Assembly: GCA_019240525.1 (NCBI GenBank)
Contig: JAFAYE010000001.1
Coordinates: forward strand, 2,081,300 to 2,145,299
Source of the DNA: Candidatus Eremiobacterota bacterium
Lineage (GTDB): Bacteria; Vulcanimicrobiota; Vulcanimicrobiia; Vulcanimicrobiales; Vulcanimicrobiaceae
DNA: 64,000 nucleotides
Reading direction: 5' to 3'
Made by a program: the position numbers and the translations under genes. How positions within the stretch are numbered: position 1 is the first letter of the stretch; each line of letters begins with the position of its first letter. The notes beneath the pieces are model-generated. The model was not told the DNA's origin and ran no database searches. It was given only the letters and a program-made list of their open reading frames with translations. Positions 30,135-39,077 of the stretch are shown in pieces.

Positions 30135-32297
30135 ATGGCTATCGACGAGCTGATCGACCGAGTTCGACGCTACGAGCCCGGCGCGGACGCGCAGTGGCTA
30201 CGGTCCGTCTACGAGCTTGCAGTCGCCGCTCACCAAGGTCAGCGTCGCGCCTCAGGCGAGTCGTACATCGAACATCCCTTGGCGGTTGCCGGTATTCTCA
30301 CCGAGCTCGAAGTCGATGCTCAAACCATCGCTGCGGCGCTGTTGCACGACGTTGTCGAAGACACCTCGATCACGAGCGAACAGGTCACCGAACAGTTCGG
30401 CGACGAGGTAGCGCGCCTCGTCGAAGGCGTGACCAAGCTCACACGGATTCCCTATCAGTCGAAGGAAGACGCCCAGGTCGAGAATCTTCGCAAGATGTTC
30501 TTGGCGATGGCCAGAGACATTCGCGTCATTATCATCAAGCTTGCGGACCGATTGCATAACATGCGCACGCTCGCGAGCCTGCCCGCATCGAAACAACAGG
30601 CGATCGCCCGCGAGACACTCGACATCTACGCTCCGATCGCGCATCGTTTAGGCATTTGGAAGATCAAGTGGGAGATCGAGGACGAGTGCCTGCGTTATCT
30701 GGATCCGGGCTCGTTCCACGACATCGTCGAGCAGGTCGCGAAGACTCGTCGCGAGCGAGAGGCCGACGTTGAAAAAGCGATCGCGCGGCTGCGGGACGAG
30801 TTCAAGGAACTCAAGATCAATGCGGAAATCCAAGGCCGGCCAAAGCATTTTTACTCGATTTACTCCAAAATCAAGACAGGCCGAGATTTCTCGACAATCT
30901 ACGACCTCACGGCGATTCGAATCATTGTCGATACGGTCAAAGATTGTTACGCGGCGCTGGGCGCGGTCCATGCGATGTGGACGCCGCTTCCGGGCCGCTT
31001 CAAAGATTACATCGCGATGCCCAAGCCAAATATGTATCAATCGTTGCATACGACCGTCGTCGGGCCGAGCGGCGATCCGCTCGAGATCCAGATACGCACG
31101 TGGGAGATGCATCGCACCAGCGAATACGGCATAGCCGCGCATTGGCGCTATAAAGAAGGCGGCAAGGCCGACCAGTTCGAGAACAAGCTTTCGTGGCTGA
31201 GGGCCCTGCTCGAATGGCAGAAGGATATGCGCGATTCTCGCGTGTTCATGGAGAACCTCAAGCTCGATCTCTTCGATTCGCAGGTCTTCATCTTTTCGCC
31301 CCGCGGCGACGTCTACTCGATTTCGGCCGGGGGCACGCCGCTCGACTTCGCCTATCAGGTGCACACGGACGTGGGCAATCATTGCGTCGGTGCCAAAGTG
31401 AACGGTCGCATCGTTCCGCTCGACTACGCAATGCAAAACGGCGATATCTGCGAGATTCTCGTCAATAAGTCGAGCGGACGGCCGTCGCTCGACTGGCTTT
31501 CGATCGTCAAGACGTCGGGTGCGAAACACAAGATCAAGCAGTGGTTTCGCAAGGAGCGGCGCGAGGAAAACGTACTCGCCGGACAAGAGGCGCTCGAACA
31601 GGAACTGGCGCGCGCGGGCTTGCGCACCGACGTGGCGCGCGGAGCGCTGCTGGAACGCATCGCGTCGCGCCTGAACTATGCGACCCCGACCGACCTCTAT
31701 GCGGCGATCGGTTTCGGCGATGCCTCGGCGCAGTCGGTCGTCAACCGGTTGCGCGACGAGGTCAAGCACGACAACGTGGTCGACCTCACCAAGATCGGGC
31801 GCAAACCGTCCGCACGGCGCGCGCTGCGTCCATCCAGCGGCGTACGGATCGCAGGCGTGGACGACGTCTTGGTGCGGCTATCGAAATGTTGTTCGCCCGT
31901 ACCCGGCGATCCGATCATCGGCTACGTTACCATCGGTCGAGGCGTGAGCATCCATCGGGCCGACTGTCCGAACGTGGCCTTCATGAACGCAACGCCGGAG
32001 CGAATTCTGCAAGCCCAGTGGCTCGAGACGGCGGGGCTCACGCACGGCGTCGACGTCGAAGTCGAGGCCGACGACCGCTCGCAGCTGCTCCAAGATATCA
32101 TGGCCGTCTTTGCCGAGCTCAAAACACAAGTCAGCTCGGTGAACGCGCGCGTTCGAAAGGACGGAGTCGCGGTGGCGAGCTTGACGGTGCAGATCCGCGA
32201 TCTCGACCATCTCCACAAGCTGCTCACCAAGCTGCAAACGCTCAAGAACGTTCGTCGAGTCTATCGCGTCACGAAGCGCGAACGCCCGGCACTGTAG
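30135..32297 (+). CDS. rel: RelA/SpoT bifunctional (p)ppGpp synthetase/hydrolase
   Basis: Stringent-response enzyme of 720 residues with full architecture. The HD hydrolase domain has the conserved HPLAVAGIL, LLHDVVEDT and KLADRLHNM. The synthetase domain has YSIYSKIKTGRDFSTIYDLTAIRI, RFKDYIAMPKPNMYQSLHTTV, and QIRTWEMHRTSEYGIAAHW. TGS (VFIFSPRGDVYSISAGGTPLDFAY), a helical region, the CC finger (SKCCSPVPGDPIIGYVTIGRGVSIHR) and ACT follow. The HD and synthetase residues are intact, so both activities are likely. Start ATG 30135. Confidence 0.96.
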   Translation: MAIDELIDRVRRYEPGADAQWLRSVYELAVAAHQGQRRASGESYIEHPLAVAGILTELEVDAQTIAAALLHDVVEDTSITSEQVTEQFGDEVARLVEGVTKLTRIPYQSKEDAQVENLRKMFLAMARDIRVIIIKLADRLHNMRTLASLPASKQQAIARETLDIYAPIAHRLGIWKIKWEIEDECLRYLDPGSFHDIVEQVAKTRREREADVEKAIARLRDEFKELKINAEIQGRPKHFYSIYSKIKTGRDFSTIYDLTAIRIIVDTVKDCYAALGAVHAMWTPLPGRFKDYIAMPKPNMYQSLHTTVVGPSGDPLEIQIRTWEMHRTSEYGIAAHWRYKEGGKADQFENKLSWLRALLEWQKDMRDSRVFMENLKLDLFDSQVFIFSPRGDVYSISAGGTPLDFAYQVHTDVGNHCVGAKVNGRIVPLDYAMQNGDICEILVNKSSGRPSLDWLSIVKTSGAKHKIKQWFRKERREENVLAGQEALEQELARAGLRTDVARGALLERIASRLNYATPTDLYAAIGFGDASAQSVVNRLRDEVKHDNVVDLTKIGRKPSARRALRPSSGVRIAGVDDVLVRLSKCCSPVPGDPIIGYVTIGRGVSIHRADCPNVAFMNATPERILQAQWLETAGLTHGVDVEVEADDRSQLLQDIMAVFAELKTQVSSVNARVRKDGVAVASLTVQIRDLDHLHKLLTKLQTLKNVRRVYRVTKRERPAL

Positions 32298-32308
32298 GCC
32301 GCCGGCGC

Positions 32309-33058
32309 GTGACGAGCGCCCAATTCGTGGTTCCAGGGATCGCGGCGTTTGCGGCGGGAGCGCTGAACAGCGTTGCCGGCGGCGGCAGTTTTCTCTCGTT
32401 TCCAGCCCTGCTCTTCGCCGGCGTGCCCGCGATTTCGGCCAATGCGACCAACAACGCCGCGATGTGGGTTGGGACGATCGGAAGCGCGCGCGGCTATCGT
32501 GAAGAGATCGCCGAGCATCGCGGACTTTTGCTGCCGGTCGTATGGGTGAGTCTTGCCGGCTCGCTGATCGGCGCGTCGCTGCTCTTGCTGACGCCGCAAA
32601 CGCTCTTCGAACGCATGATACCGTGGCTCTTACTCTTTGCGACCGTCGTTTTTGCGGCGAGCCCCCGCTTGACGAAAGGTGCGACCGCGGCCCCGCGCCA
32701 CGCGCCGTGGCAGATCGCCGTCCAGTTCTTCGTCGCAATCTATGGGGGCTATTTCGGGGCAGGCATGGGTATTTTGATGCTGGCCGTTCTGGCCTTTACC
32801 GGGCTGCCCAGCTTCAACGCGCAGAATGCAATCAAGAACGTGCTCGCCGTCTCGATCAACGGCATTGCGTTAGTGCCGTTCGTGCTTGCGCGCGTCATCG
32901 ATTGGCGCTTTGCGTTTCCGATGGCGGCCATTGCGCTGTTGGGCGGATATTGCGGCGCGCGCTTTTTTCGTCGCATGCCGCAACGATTCGCGCGCGCACT
33001 CGTCGTCGCAATTGGAGCTACGATGACTATAGTATTTTTTGCTCGCTATTTCACGTAA
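32309..33058 (+). CDS. TauE/SafE-family permease
   Basis: A membrane permease of 249 residues. The start is GTG at 32309, 11 bp after the rel stop; the longer open frame upstream is shadow. GIAAFAAGALNSVAGGGSFLSFPALLF is the TauE/SafE N-terminal signature, repeated as YGGYFGAGMGILMLAVLAFTG in the second half, with about eight TMs. Relatives export sulfite or sulfonates or transport organic anions; the substrate here is unknown. Confidence 0.88.
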   Translation: MTSAQFVVPGIAAFAAGALNSVAGGGSFLSFPALLFAGVPAISANATNNAAMWVGTIGSARGYREEIAEHRGLLLPVVWVSLAGSLIGASLLLLTPQTLFERMIPWLLLFATVVFAASPRLTKGATAAPRHAPWQIAVQFFVAIYGGYFGAGMGILMLAVLAFTGLPSFNAQNAIKNVLAVSINGIALVPFVLARVIDWRFAFPMAAIALLGGYCGARFFRRMPQRFARALVVAIGATMTIVFFARYFT

Positions 33059-33151
33059 AAAGTGACGCGGGTTGCTTGTCCTTGCAGGGCGAGCAAAAAG
33101 CCGATTCGAATGGCGCGCAAACCATTACGACGCATTCCAGCGAGGTATAGC

Positions 33152-34306
33152 ATGGCGTTTTCCAACAAATCTGCGGTCCTGATTGCAACCGGTGCGCTGC
33201 TTGTAGCGCTCGCCGCATGCAACGGGAACAGCGCGGTTCCTTCGAGTCAGTCCGGCGCGCAAACTGGTGCGCGGCAGACCGTTGCGGAGTCGAACGCGGC
33301 GCAGCCGGCAGTCGACACCACGTCGATTCTCAAGAAACTGACCAAAGACGTCGTAATTGGAACGACGATCGATCCGACCAACGGTGACATGGGTCCGCGC
33401 GGGCTCAGCGTGATTCAACTGGATTATCATTTCAAGAAGGGCCAACTGCTCGTCTGCAACTTTGACGATAAGACGGGCGCCCCGGGAAAGGGAACGACGA
33501 TCGATCTCTTCAACCCGCAGCCGAGCTCGTCGCCGCAAACCGTCGTGCAGAGCAGCGATATCGAAGGCTGCGACGGCACGACCCCCACGAGCAATAACGA
33601 CGTCTACGCGACCGGACTGACCAGCCACTTACTGACGGGTTTTATGTCGAACGGCAAGGTCGTGAAAAGTTACGGAAAGCCGTTCGTCGCTCCGTTAAGC
33701 CTCGTCGACGCCGCTAATCCGAAGATGTATTCGGCCGAGTACATTTTCGGCAGCGACGCGAGAACCGGTGGAATCATCAGCTTCAGCATCAACATGTACG
33801 GTAATAACAAGCCGACTGAAGTGGGCTCGGGCTTCGACGTCAACCAAAAACCCGACTGGGGCAAGCTCGGGCCGTCAGGCCTGCAATACGAAAAGAAGAG
33901 CAACGTTCTGTACATCGCGGACGGAGTCGACAACGTGATCGACGAGTTCACAAATGTGAGCGAGTTGCTGGTTCCCAAGGAGATCGTCGTTCAAGACAAA
34001 GGCCTGAAGTTTGCATGCAAGTACCCGCATACGACCTGCGGGAAGGTTCTCTTCAGCGGCGCCCCGCTCAACGCTCCCGTCGCACTGGCGTTGCTGCCCA
34101 ACGGCAACTTGATCGCGGCCAACACGGCGGGTGGCAATACCCTCGTCGAGATTAGCTCAGCCGGCAAGGTACTCGACACCAAAGTCGTCGACACCAGCAG
34201 CACCGCCGGGATCTTCGGCATCGCCGCAAGTGGTACGAGCGACAGCAACACCGTGCTGTTCTACACCGACACGAACACGAACACGCTGCACGAGCTCGAA
34301 CAGTAA
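33152..34306 (+). CDS. Lipoprotein with beta-propeller (NHL-like) fold
   Basis: A 384-residue lipoprotein. The lipobox is LLVALAACNG, so it is lipidated at that Cys. After a Ser/Gln linker, repeated strands (SVIQLDYHFKKGQLLVCNF, PSGLQYEKKSNVLYIADG, APVALALLPNGNLIAANTAGGNTLVEIS, IFGIAASGTSDSNTVLFYTDTNTNTL) suggest NHL/YncE-like propeller blades. The ATG at 33152 follows GAGG; the upstream frame is not signal-like. Ligand unknown. It ends at a strong terminator. Confidence 0.8.
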   Translation: MAFSNKSAVLIATGALLVALAACNGNSAVPSSQSGAQTGARQTVAESNAAQPAVDTTSILKKLTKDVVIGTTIDPTNGDMGPRGLSVIQLDYHFKKGQLLVCNFDDKTGAPGKGTTIDLFNPQPSSSPQTVVQSSDIEGCDGTTPTSNNDVYATGLTSHLLTGFMSNGKVVKSYGKPFVAPLSLVDAANPKMYSAEYIFGSDARTGGIISFSINMYGNNKPTEVGSGFDVNQKPDWGKLGPSGLQYEKKSNVLYIADGVDNVIDEFTNVSELLVPKEIVVQDKGLKFACKYPHTTCGKVLFSGAPLNAPVALALLPNGNLIAANTAGGNTLVEISSAGKVLDTKVVDTSSTAGIFGIAASGTSDSNTVLFYTDTNTNTLHELEQ

Positions 34307-34323
34307 GAGCGCGCTCTGAAATA

Positions 34324-34355
34324 AAAAAGACCTCCGCTCGCGCGGGGGTCTTTTT
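34324..34355. terminator. Bidirectional rho-independent terminator
   Basis: AAGACCTCCGC (34327-34337), loop TCGC, GCGGGGGTCTT (34342-34352), with one wobble pair. An A-run precedes and a T-run follows, so it serves the lipoprotein gene on plus and the phosphoesterase gene on minus. Confidence 0.85.
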
Positions 34356-34372
34356 CATTGTTGCGCTGGGAG

Positions 34373-35842
34373 CTATTCGTAGTCGACCGGCAAGTTCGAC
34401 GGCGGCTCATGCAGGAAGTGCGACTTGGGATAGTCGGAGGGAATGTTTTGGAACGGTCGCGGCGATTGCGTAAAATCGAAGGCGTTGTCGAGACTGGTTG
34501 CGCGGGCATCGGTGTAGCCCTGTGCCGTCGAGCCGATGCTGCCCGCGGGCAACGCGTTGACTTCTTCAATGAAGCGTAGGATGCTCCCGTATTCGTACTG
34601 CGTGGTATCGACGTAGCCTTGCTTCGCGTAGGGCGAAATAATCAGGCAGGGAACGCGGATGCCGAGGCCGCGATAATCGAGCTGCGGCGGCGACGCGTTG
34701 TCGTAGAAGCCCCCCCAATCGTCCCAAACGACGATGATCGCGCTCTGCGACCAGTACGAGCTGTTGCCGATCGCGTTGACGACCGAAGCGACCCACGACG
34801 GCCCCGAAGCGCTGTGGTACGTCGGATGATCGGAGTCGAGATGGCTCGGCGTCACCCAACTGACGGATGCAAGCGTGCCGTTCGTGGCGTCGGTCAGGAC
34901 GTTCGACGACGGAGCGCTGATATCGGTCTTCCAATCGGGACCGTAGCGAACGTACTTGATCGCTTCGAACGGCTCCCAAAAACCGGCGTCGAGTACCTTC
35001 GATGCGTAGATTCGCCACGAGATGCCGGCGCCGTCGAGCACCTGAGCCATCGTATTGAACTGATCGAAGCACGGAAACGGTCCCTTGAAGCGATACTCTT
35101 GACGGTACGGAGACGACGTGATGTACGAGCTCTTCGTTCCTTTGGGCGAATCGCAGTCGTCGGGGGATGCGTTGGGAAAATCGACTTCGGCTTCAGTCGG
35201 AAGCTTAATGTCATCGGTTCCGGCCACGAGCGTCAAGTGGGCGGTGAAGCTGCCGCCGAACTCGGTCGGGAACATCGCGTCGGCTAGGACGTACTGCTGC
35301 GCCATCGTCCAGTACGGCTGTACCTGCGAGCGCTCGATATAGTTGTACGCTTTTGGCTGGCCGTTCTGATACCCCCACGACGAGAAGCCATCCATCTGGC
35401 CGTTGTTCCAATCGACCATGGACGAGTCCCAATCGTGGCGCGAGTCGGGATTGTTCTTGAACGTATCTTGATGCAAGGTCACCTGCGTGTCGCCGCTCGG
35501 ACACCCCGAACCTGAACCCGATCCGCGATGTCCTCGCAAAACGCGCACGAACGCCGGTCGCCGGTCGCTGCCGCTCGGCGGCGGTGTCGGCGAAGCGCAG
35601 CCGGTCAATGGTGCGTTTGCGCCGGGGTAACCGGCGAAAAAATTCTCGAAGCTGCGGTTTTCCTGGACGATGACGATGACGTTCTTGATGTATTGGCTCG
35701 CCGAGCCGCCGCTGAGATGGCGTGTCGCCGGAAGCGTCGACGACGGGGCATTGCCGGCGGTGTTGCCTCCGTTTGCAGAGCAACCAACCGAAAGCGCGAG
35801 CCCGAAAAGCGCGAATACGAACAACGAGTTAGAGAGCCTCAT
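34373..35842 (-). CDS. Phosphoesterase-family lipoprotein (phospholipase C / acid phosphatase type), copy 1
   Basis: An extracytoplasmic enzyme of the alkaline-phosphatase-like phosphoesterase family, 489 residues from ATG 35842. The lipobox is LALSVGCSAN. The motif NVIVIVQENRSFENFFAGYPG carries the metal-binding Glu/Asn of this family. Later come FGGSFTAHLTLVAGTDD, SAIIVVWDDWGGFYDN and RVPCLIISPYAKQGYVD. Relatives hydrolyse phospholipids or phosphomonoesters. A close paralogue lies at 39078-40499, with the same domain order and a similar unusual insertion (SGSGCPSGD). Divergent from rpsF. Confidence 0.9.
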   Translation of the reverse strand: MRLSNSLFVFALFGLALSVGCSANGGNTAGNAPSSTLPATRHLSGGSASQYIKNVIVIVQENRSFENFFAGYPGANAPLTGCASPTPPPSGSDRRPAFVRVLRGHRGSGSGSGCPSGDTQVTLHQDTFKNNPDSRHDWDSSMVDWNNGQMDGFSSWGYQNGQPKAYNYIERSQVQPYWTMAQQYVLADAMFPTEFGGSFTAHLTLVAGTDDIKLPTEAEVDFPNASPDDCDSPKGTKSSYITSSPYRQEYRFKGPFPCFDQFNTMAQVLDGAGISWRIYASKVLDAGFWEPFEAIKYVRYGPDWKTDISAPSSNVLTDATNGTLASVSWVTPSHLDSDHPTYHSASGPSWVASVVNAIGNSSYWSQSAIIVVWDDWGGFYDNASPPQLDYRGLGIRVPCLIISPYAKQGYVDTTQYEYGSILRFIEEVNALPAGSIGSTAQGYTDARATSLDNAFDFTQSPRPFQNIPSDYPKSHFLHEPPSNLPVDYE

Positions 35843-35885
35843 AAAGGCGCCAGGTTCAAAAACTCGGGGCCGGACTCCTATACCG

Positions 35886-35938
35886 CCGCGGCGAAACGCG
35901 GCCATTATGCACCTACTGCCCGCCGCTTCACGGTGGGC
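35886..35938 (+). promoter_or_regulatory. GC-rich hairpins in the rpsF leader; possible ribosomal-protein leader element
   Basis: Two stem-loops precede rpsF: CCGCG/CGCGG (35886-35901) and GCCCGCC/GGTGGGC (35918-35938). In many bacteria the rpsF leader RNA binds the S6:S18 complex for feedback control. These hairpins are in the right place, but the conserved CCG bulge was not confirmed by folding. Confidence 0.25.
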
Positions 35939-35968
35939 CGCCTGCGGGCGTCCATAGTAAGGAAAAAG

Positions 35969-36313
35969 ATGACTGAGTACGAGGTTACCTACATTTTGCG
36001 TCCCTCGCTCGAAGAGAGCGAGGTCGAGGAACGGGCCAATGCGATCGCGGAAATTGTGAAAAGCCGAAACGGCGAGGTCGTCGCGCTCGAGCGGCTGGGT
36101 AAGAAACGGCTGGCGTATGAGATCAAGGACGTTCGCGAAGGCTCGTACGTCGTGATGCAGTTCAAGAGCGACGCGGCCGTATCAAAGGAGCTCGATCGGC
36201 AGCTCGGGCTGCACGAAGACGTTCTCAGGGCGCTGATCGTCAAGCTCGATGCGAAGATGCTGACCCATATGTCGGCGCTGGCCTCGGCTGCGCCGCCCCC
36301 GCACCAGCCATGA
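35969..36313 (+). CDS. rpsF: 30S ribosomal protein S6
   Basis: Small-subunit protein S6, 114 residues. YEVTYILRPSLEESEVEERANAIAEIVKSRNGEVVALERLGKKRLAYEIKDVREGSYVVMQF is the conserved ferredoxin-like core. ATG at 35969 follows AAGGAAAAAG; the long open frame upstream is shadow over the phosphoesterase promoter. ssb follows, but the usual rpsR and rplI are about 18 kb further on. Confidence 0.96.
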   Translation: MTEYEVTYILRPSLEESEVEERANAIAEIVKSRNGEVVALERLGKKRLAYEIKDVREGSYVVMQFKSDAAVSKELDRQLGLHEDVLRALIVKLDAKMLTHMSALASAAPPPHQP

Positions 36314-36358
36314 AATCGAGAGTCTTTCCGTAATATCTGTGCCATACAGTTGACACTC

Positions 36359-36374
36359 GGAGGCGATAGCCTCC
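36359..36374 (+). other. Hairpin between rpsF and ssb
   Basis: GGAGGC, loop GATA, GCCTCC, a perfect 6-bp stem 35 bp before ssb. Without a T-run it is not an obvious terminator. It could be a processing or attenuation element. Confidence 0.35.
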
Positions 36375-36408
36375 CGGTATGAACGCATGCGGCGAAAGAG
36401 AGTAAGCA

Positions 36409-36855
36409 ATGGCAGGTTCTTATAATCGAGTGATTCTGGTCGGCAACCTTACGCGCGATCCCGAGATTCGATATACGCAATCCGGAAAAGGCGTCACGAA
36501 GTTCACGCTTGCCGTGAACAACCCGCGTAACAAGGAGGAGACGACGTTCGTCGACATCGTCGCGTGGGATCGCCTCGGCGAAACCTGTAACACCTACTTG
36601 AAGAAAGGTTCGAATTGTCTGGTCGAGGGCCGTCTGGTCATTCGCAGCTACGATGACAAGGACGGCAACAAGCGCAAAGCAACCGAAGTCGTTATCGATA
36701 ACATGCAGATGCTGGGGTCACCGCGCGATCGCGGCGCAGGCGGCGATCGTGATGAGAGCGCGAGCTTTAACGGTGGCGGCGCGCCGGTAGCTGCCCGCGC
36801 GACCGGAGCGGGAGAGTCGTTCGCTGACGACTTGGAAGACGAAATCCCCTTCTAG
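36409..36855 (+). CDS. ssb: Single-stranded DNA-binding protein
   Basis: SSB with an OB fold (NRVILVGNLTRDPEIRYTQSGKGVTKFTLAVNN, NCLVEGRLVIRSYDDKDGNKR), a Gly/Ala linker and the partner-binding tip EDEIPF at the end. The length is 148 residues. ATG at 36409 follows AGAGAGTAAGCA. Confidence 0.97.
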   Translation: MAGSYNRVILVGNLTRDPEIRYTQSGKGVTKFTLAVNNPRNKEETTFVDIVAWDRLGETCNTYLKKGSNCLVEGRLVIRSYDDKDGNKRKATEVVIDNMQMLGSPRDRGAGGDRDESASFNGGGAPVAARATGAGESFADDLEDEIPF

Positions 36856-36894
36856 CCATCGGCGACTACGCCGAAGCCGATCGAATTCGGTCGC

Positions 36895-39069
36895 TTGATT
36901 TTCGAACTGGCGCTCTGCGGATCGCTGCTGGCGTCTGATTCGCTCGACGCCAAAGCCGCGCAGTTACTCTCAGCGATGACGTTCTCCGAACGTTTGCAGT
37001 TGGTCCGCGGGGAGATCGGCCGACCGGTTCGCGACGGCGTTCGTACGGCCGCAATCGGTTCGGCCGGCTACGTGCCGGGGGTGCCGCGGCTCGGCATTCC
37101 GGCCCTGCAAGAGACCGATGCAAGCCTGGGCATCGCCAATCCCGATAACGTTCGTCACGGCGACGTCGCCACCGCGTTACCGTCGGGACTTTCGCTTGCC
37201 TCGACATGGGATCCGCAGATCGCGTACGGCAACGGTTCGGTGCTTGGCGACGAAGCCTGGCGCAAGGGCTTCAACGTCCTGTTGGGGCCGGGCTTGAACC
37301 TGACGCGCGATCCGCGAAACGGCCGAGACTTCGAATATCTCGGTGAAGACCCGCTGCTCGCCGGGACGTTGGCGGCCGCGGAGGTCTGCGGGATTCAGGA
37401 ACGCCATGTCATCGCTGCGGTGAAACACTTTGCGTTCAACGATCAAGAGACGGGGCGCTTCGTGCTCTCCGCGGATATCGGCGAGCAGGCTGCGCGTGAG
37501 AGCGATTTGCTCGCCTTCGAGCTGGCGATCGAACGTGGTCACCCCGGTGCGGTCATGTGTGCGTACGTTCGCGTCAACGGAGTCAGTGCGTGCCAGAACG
37601 CGCACCTTTTGAACGATGTCTTGAAGCGCGATTGGTCTTTCGCGGGCTGGATCATGTCGGATTGGGGAGCGGTCCACGCTTTGCAAGCCGCGCCGAACGG
37701 ACTCGATCAAGAGTCGGCGGCAGAGATCGATCGTGCCGTCAGCGGCGCCGAGTTTTTCGGCGAACCGCTCAGCCGCGCGGTTAGGTCGGGCGAAATCTCC
37801 GAATCGCGGCTCACCGAAATGAACCGCAGGATTCTGCGATCGATGCTCGATGTCGGTTTGTTCGACGAACCGCCGCAGCGTACCGCGATCGATTATCGTG
37901 CCCACGCGGCGGTCGCCCTCGACGCTGCGCAACGGGGCATCGTCCTGCTCAAGAACGACGGGCTGCTTCCGCTTGGAGCACAAATCCGTCGAATCGCGGT
38001 CATCGGCGGTCATGCGGATGCGGGGGTCCTCTCCGGAGGCGGCTCTGCGGAAGTCATTCCGTTCGGTCATGCACTCGGCGTGCCGATCGGAAACGATGAC
38101 GCCGTCCTGGCACTCTACGATCGATCGCCGCCCCTTGCCGCAATTCGCGCATTAGCTGCGCACACTGCGGTGAGCTTTTCGAACGGACGCTATCCCAGCG
38201 AAGCCGCCGCGCTCGCTGGGCACGCCGACGTTGCAATCGTCTTTGCCACGGAATGGGCCTCCGAGGGAATGGACGCTCCGGATTTGAGCTTGCCCGACGA
38301 GCAAGCCGCACTCATTGCCGCGGTTGCCGCTGCCAACCCACGCACGATCGTGGTACTCGAGACCGGCAATCCGGTGACGATGCCGTGGCTTGCTCGCGTC
38401 GGTGCGGTGATCGAAGCGTGGTATTCCGGAGAACGCGGCGGCGACGCGATCGCCAACGTGCTTTTCGGCAGAGTCGATGCGACGGGCCGCTTGCCGATTA
38501 CGTTTCCGGGCACGCAAGCTCAGCTCGTCTATCCCGAACTGCCGGGGTTGGATTCCTTGATTTCGCAGTGGGCGGCCGGTGCGAGTCGATTTCAGAGCGC
38601 GCGCGCACTGCCGCCGTTTTCGGTCGCGTACTCCGAGGGAAGCGACGTTGGCTATCGCCGCTTTGCCAAACAAGGTCTCACGCCGCTATTCGCTTTCGGT
38701 CACGGCCTTTCGTACACGCGGTTTCGCTACGGCGATTTCGCGCTTCGCGGAGGGCAGACGCTAACGGCAAGCTTTACGATAGCTAATACCGGATTACGCG
38801 CAGGGACCGATACGCCGCAAATCTATCTCACGAACAGGCCGGGTGGTCGCGCCATGCGGCTGCTCGGGTGGTCGCAGGTGATGCTCAATCCGGGCGAGCG
38901 CCGCCGCGTCGCAGTAAGCGTGGAACCGCGGCTGCTCGCCGATTTCGATCCTCAGGCAAATGCCTGGATTATTCGAGCGGGGCCGTACGAAGCGTCGCTC
39001 GGCGCTGCCTCGGACGCGCTGCAACTCCGCGCCGAGGCGTATGTCGGCGCGCGGACGCTCAAACCTTGA
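36895..39069 (+). CDS. Glycoside hydrolase family 3 (beta-glucosidase-like)
   Basis: A GH3 enzyme of 724 residues. The N-terminal TIM barrel has GPGLNLTRDPRNGRDFEYLGEDPLLAG and VIAAVKHFAFNDQE, with the nucleophile Asp in WIMSDWGAVHAL (residue about 256). The C-terminal alpha/beta domain (QRGIVLLKNDGLLPL, VVLETGNPVTMPWL, EAWYSGERGGDAIANVLFG) and fibronectin-III-like tail (FGHGLSYTRFRYGDF) complete a beta-glucosidase layout. TTG at 36895 starts after the ssb stop; a weak hydrophobic start (FELALCGSLLAS) may be an export signal. Substrate unknown. First gene of the block that separates ssb from rpsR. Confidence 0.92.
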   Translation: MIFELALCGSLLASDSLDAKAAQLLSAMTFSERLQLVRGEIGRPVRDGVRTAAIGSAGYVPGVPRLGIPALQETDASLGIANPDNVRHGDVATALPSGLSLASTWDPQIAYGNGSVLGDEAWRKGFNVLLGPGLNLTRDPRNGRDFEYLGEDPLLAGTLAAAEVCGIQERHVIAAVKHFAFNDQETGRFVLSADIGEQAARESDLLAFELAIERGHPGAVMCAYVRVNGVSACQNAHLLNDVLKRDWSFAGWIMSDWGAVHALQAAPNGLDQESAAEIDRAVSGAEFFGEPLSRAVRSGEISESRLTEMNRRILRSMLDVGLFDEPPQRTAIDYRAHAAVALDAAQRGIVLLKNDGLLPLGAQIRRIAVIGGHADAGVLSGGGSAEVIPFGHALGVPIGNDDAVLALYDRSPPLAAIRALAAHTAVSFSNGRYPSEAAALAGHADVAIVFATEWASEGMDAPDLSLPDEQAALIAAVAAANPRTIVVLETGNPVTMPWLARVGAVIEAWYSGERGGDAIANVLFGRVDATGRLPITFPGTQAQLVYPELPGLDSLISQWAAGASRFQSARALPPFSVAYSEGSDVGYRRFAKQGLTPLFAFGHGLSYTRFRYGDFALRGGQTLTASFTIANTGLRAGTDTPQIYLTNRPGGRAMRLLGWSQVMLNPGERRRVAVSVEPRLLADFDPQANAWIIRAGPYEASLGAASDALQLRAEAYVGARTLKP

Positions 39070-39077
39070 TCGTTCGT

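Noticed and set aside
36350-36383. TTGACA at 36350-36355 as a sigma-70 promoter for ssb
   Set aside because: The nearest -10-like hexamers lie 9, 19 or 22 nt away, so the spacing does not fit well; ssb is probably cotranscribed with rpsF.
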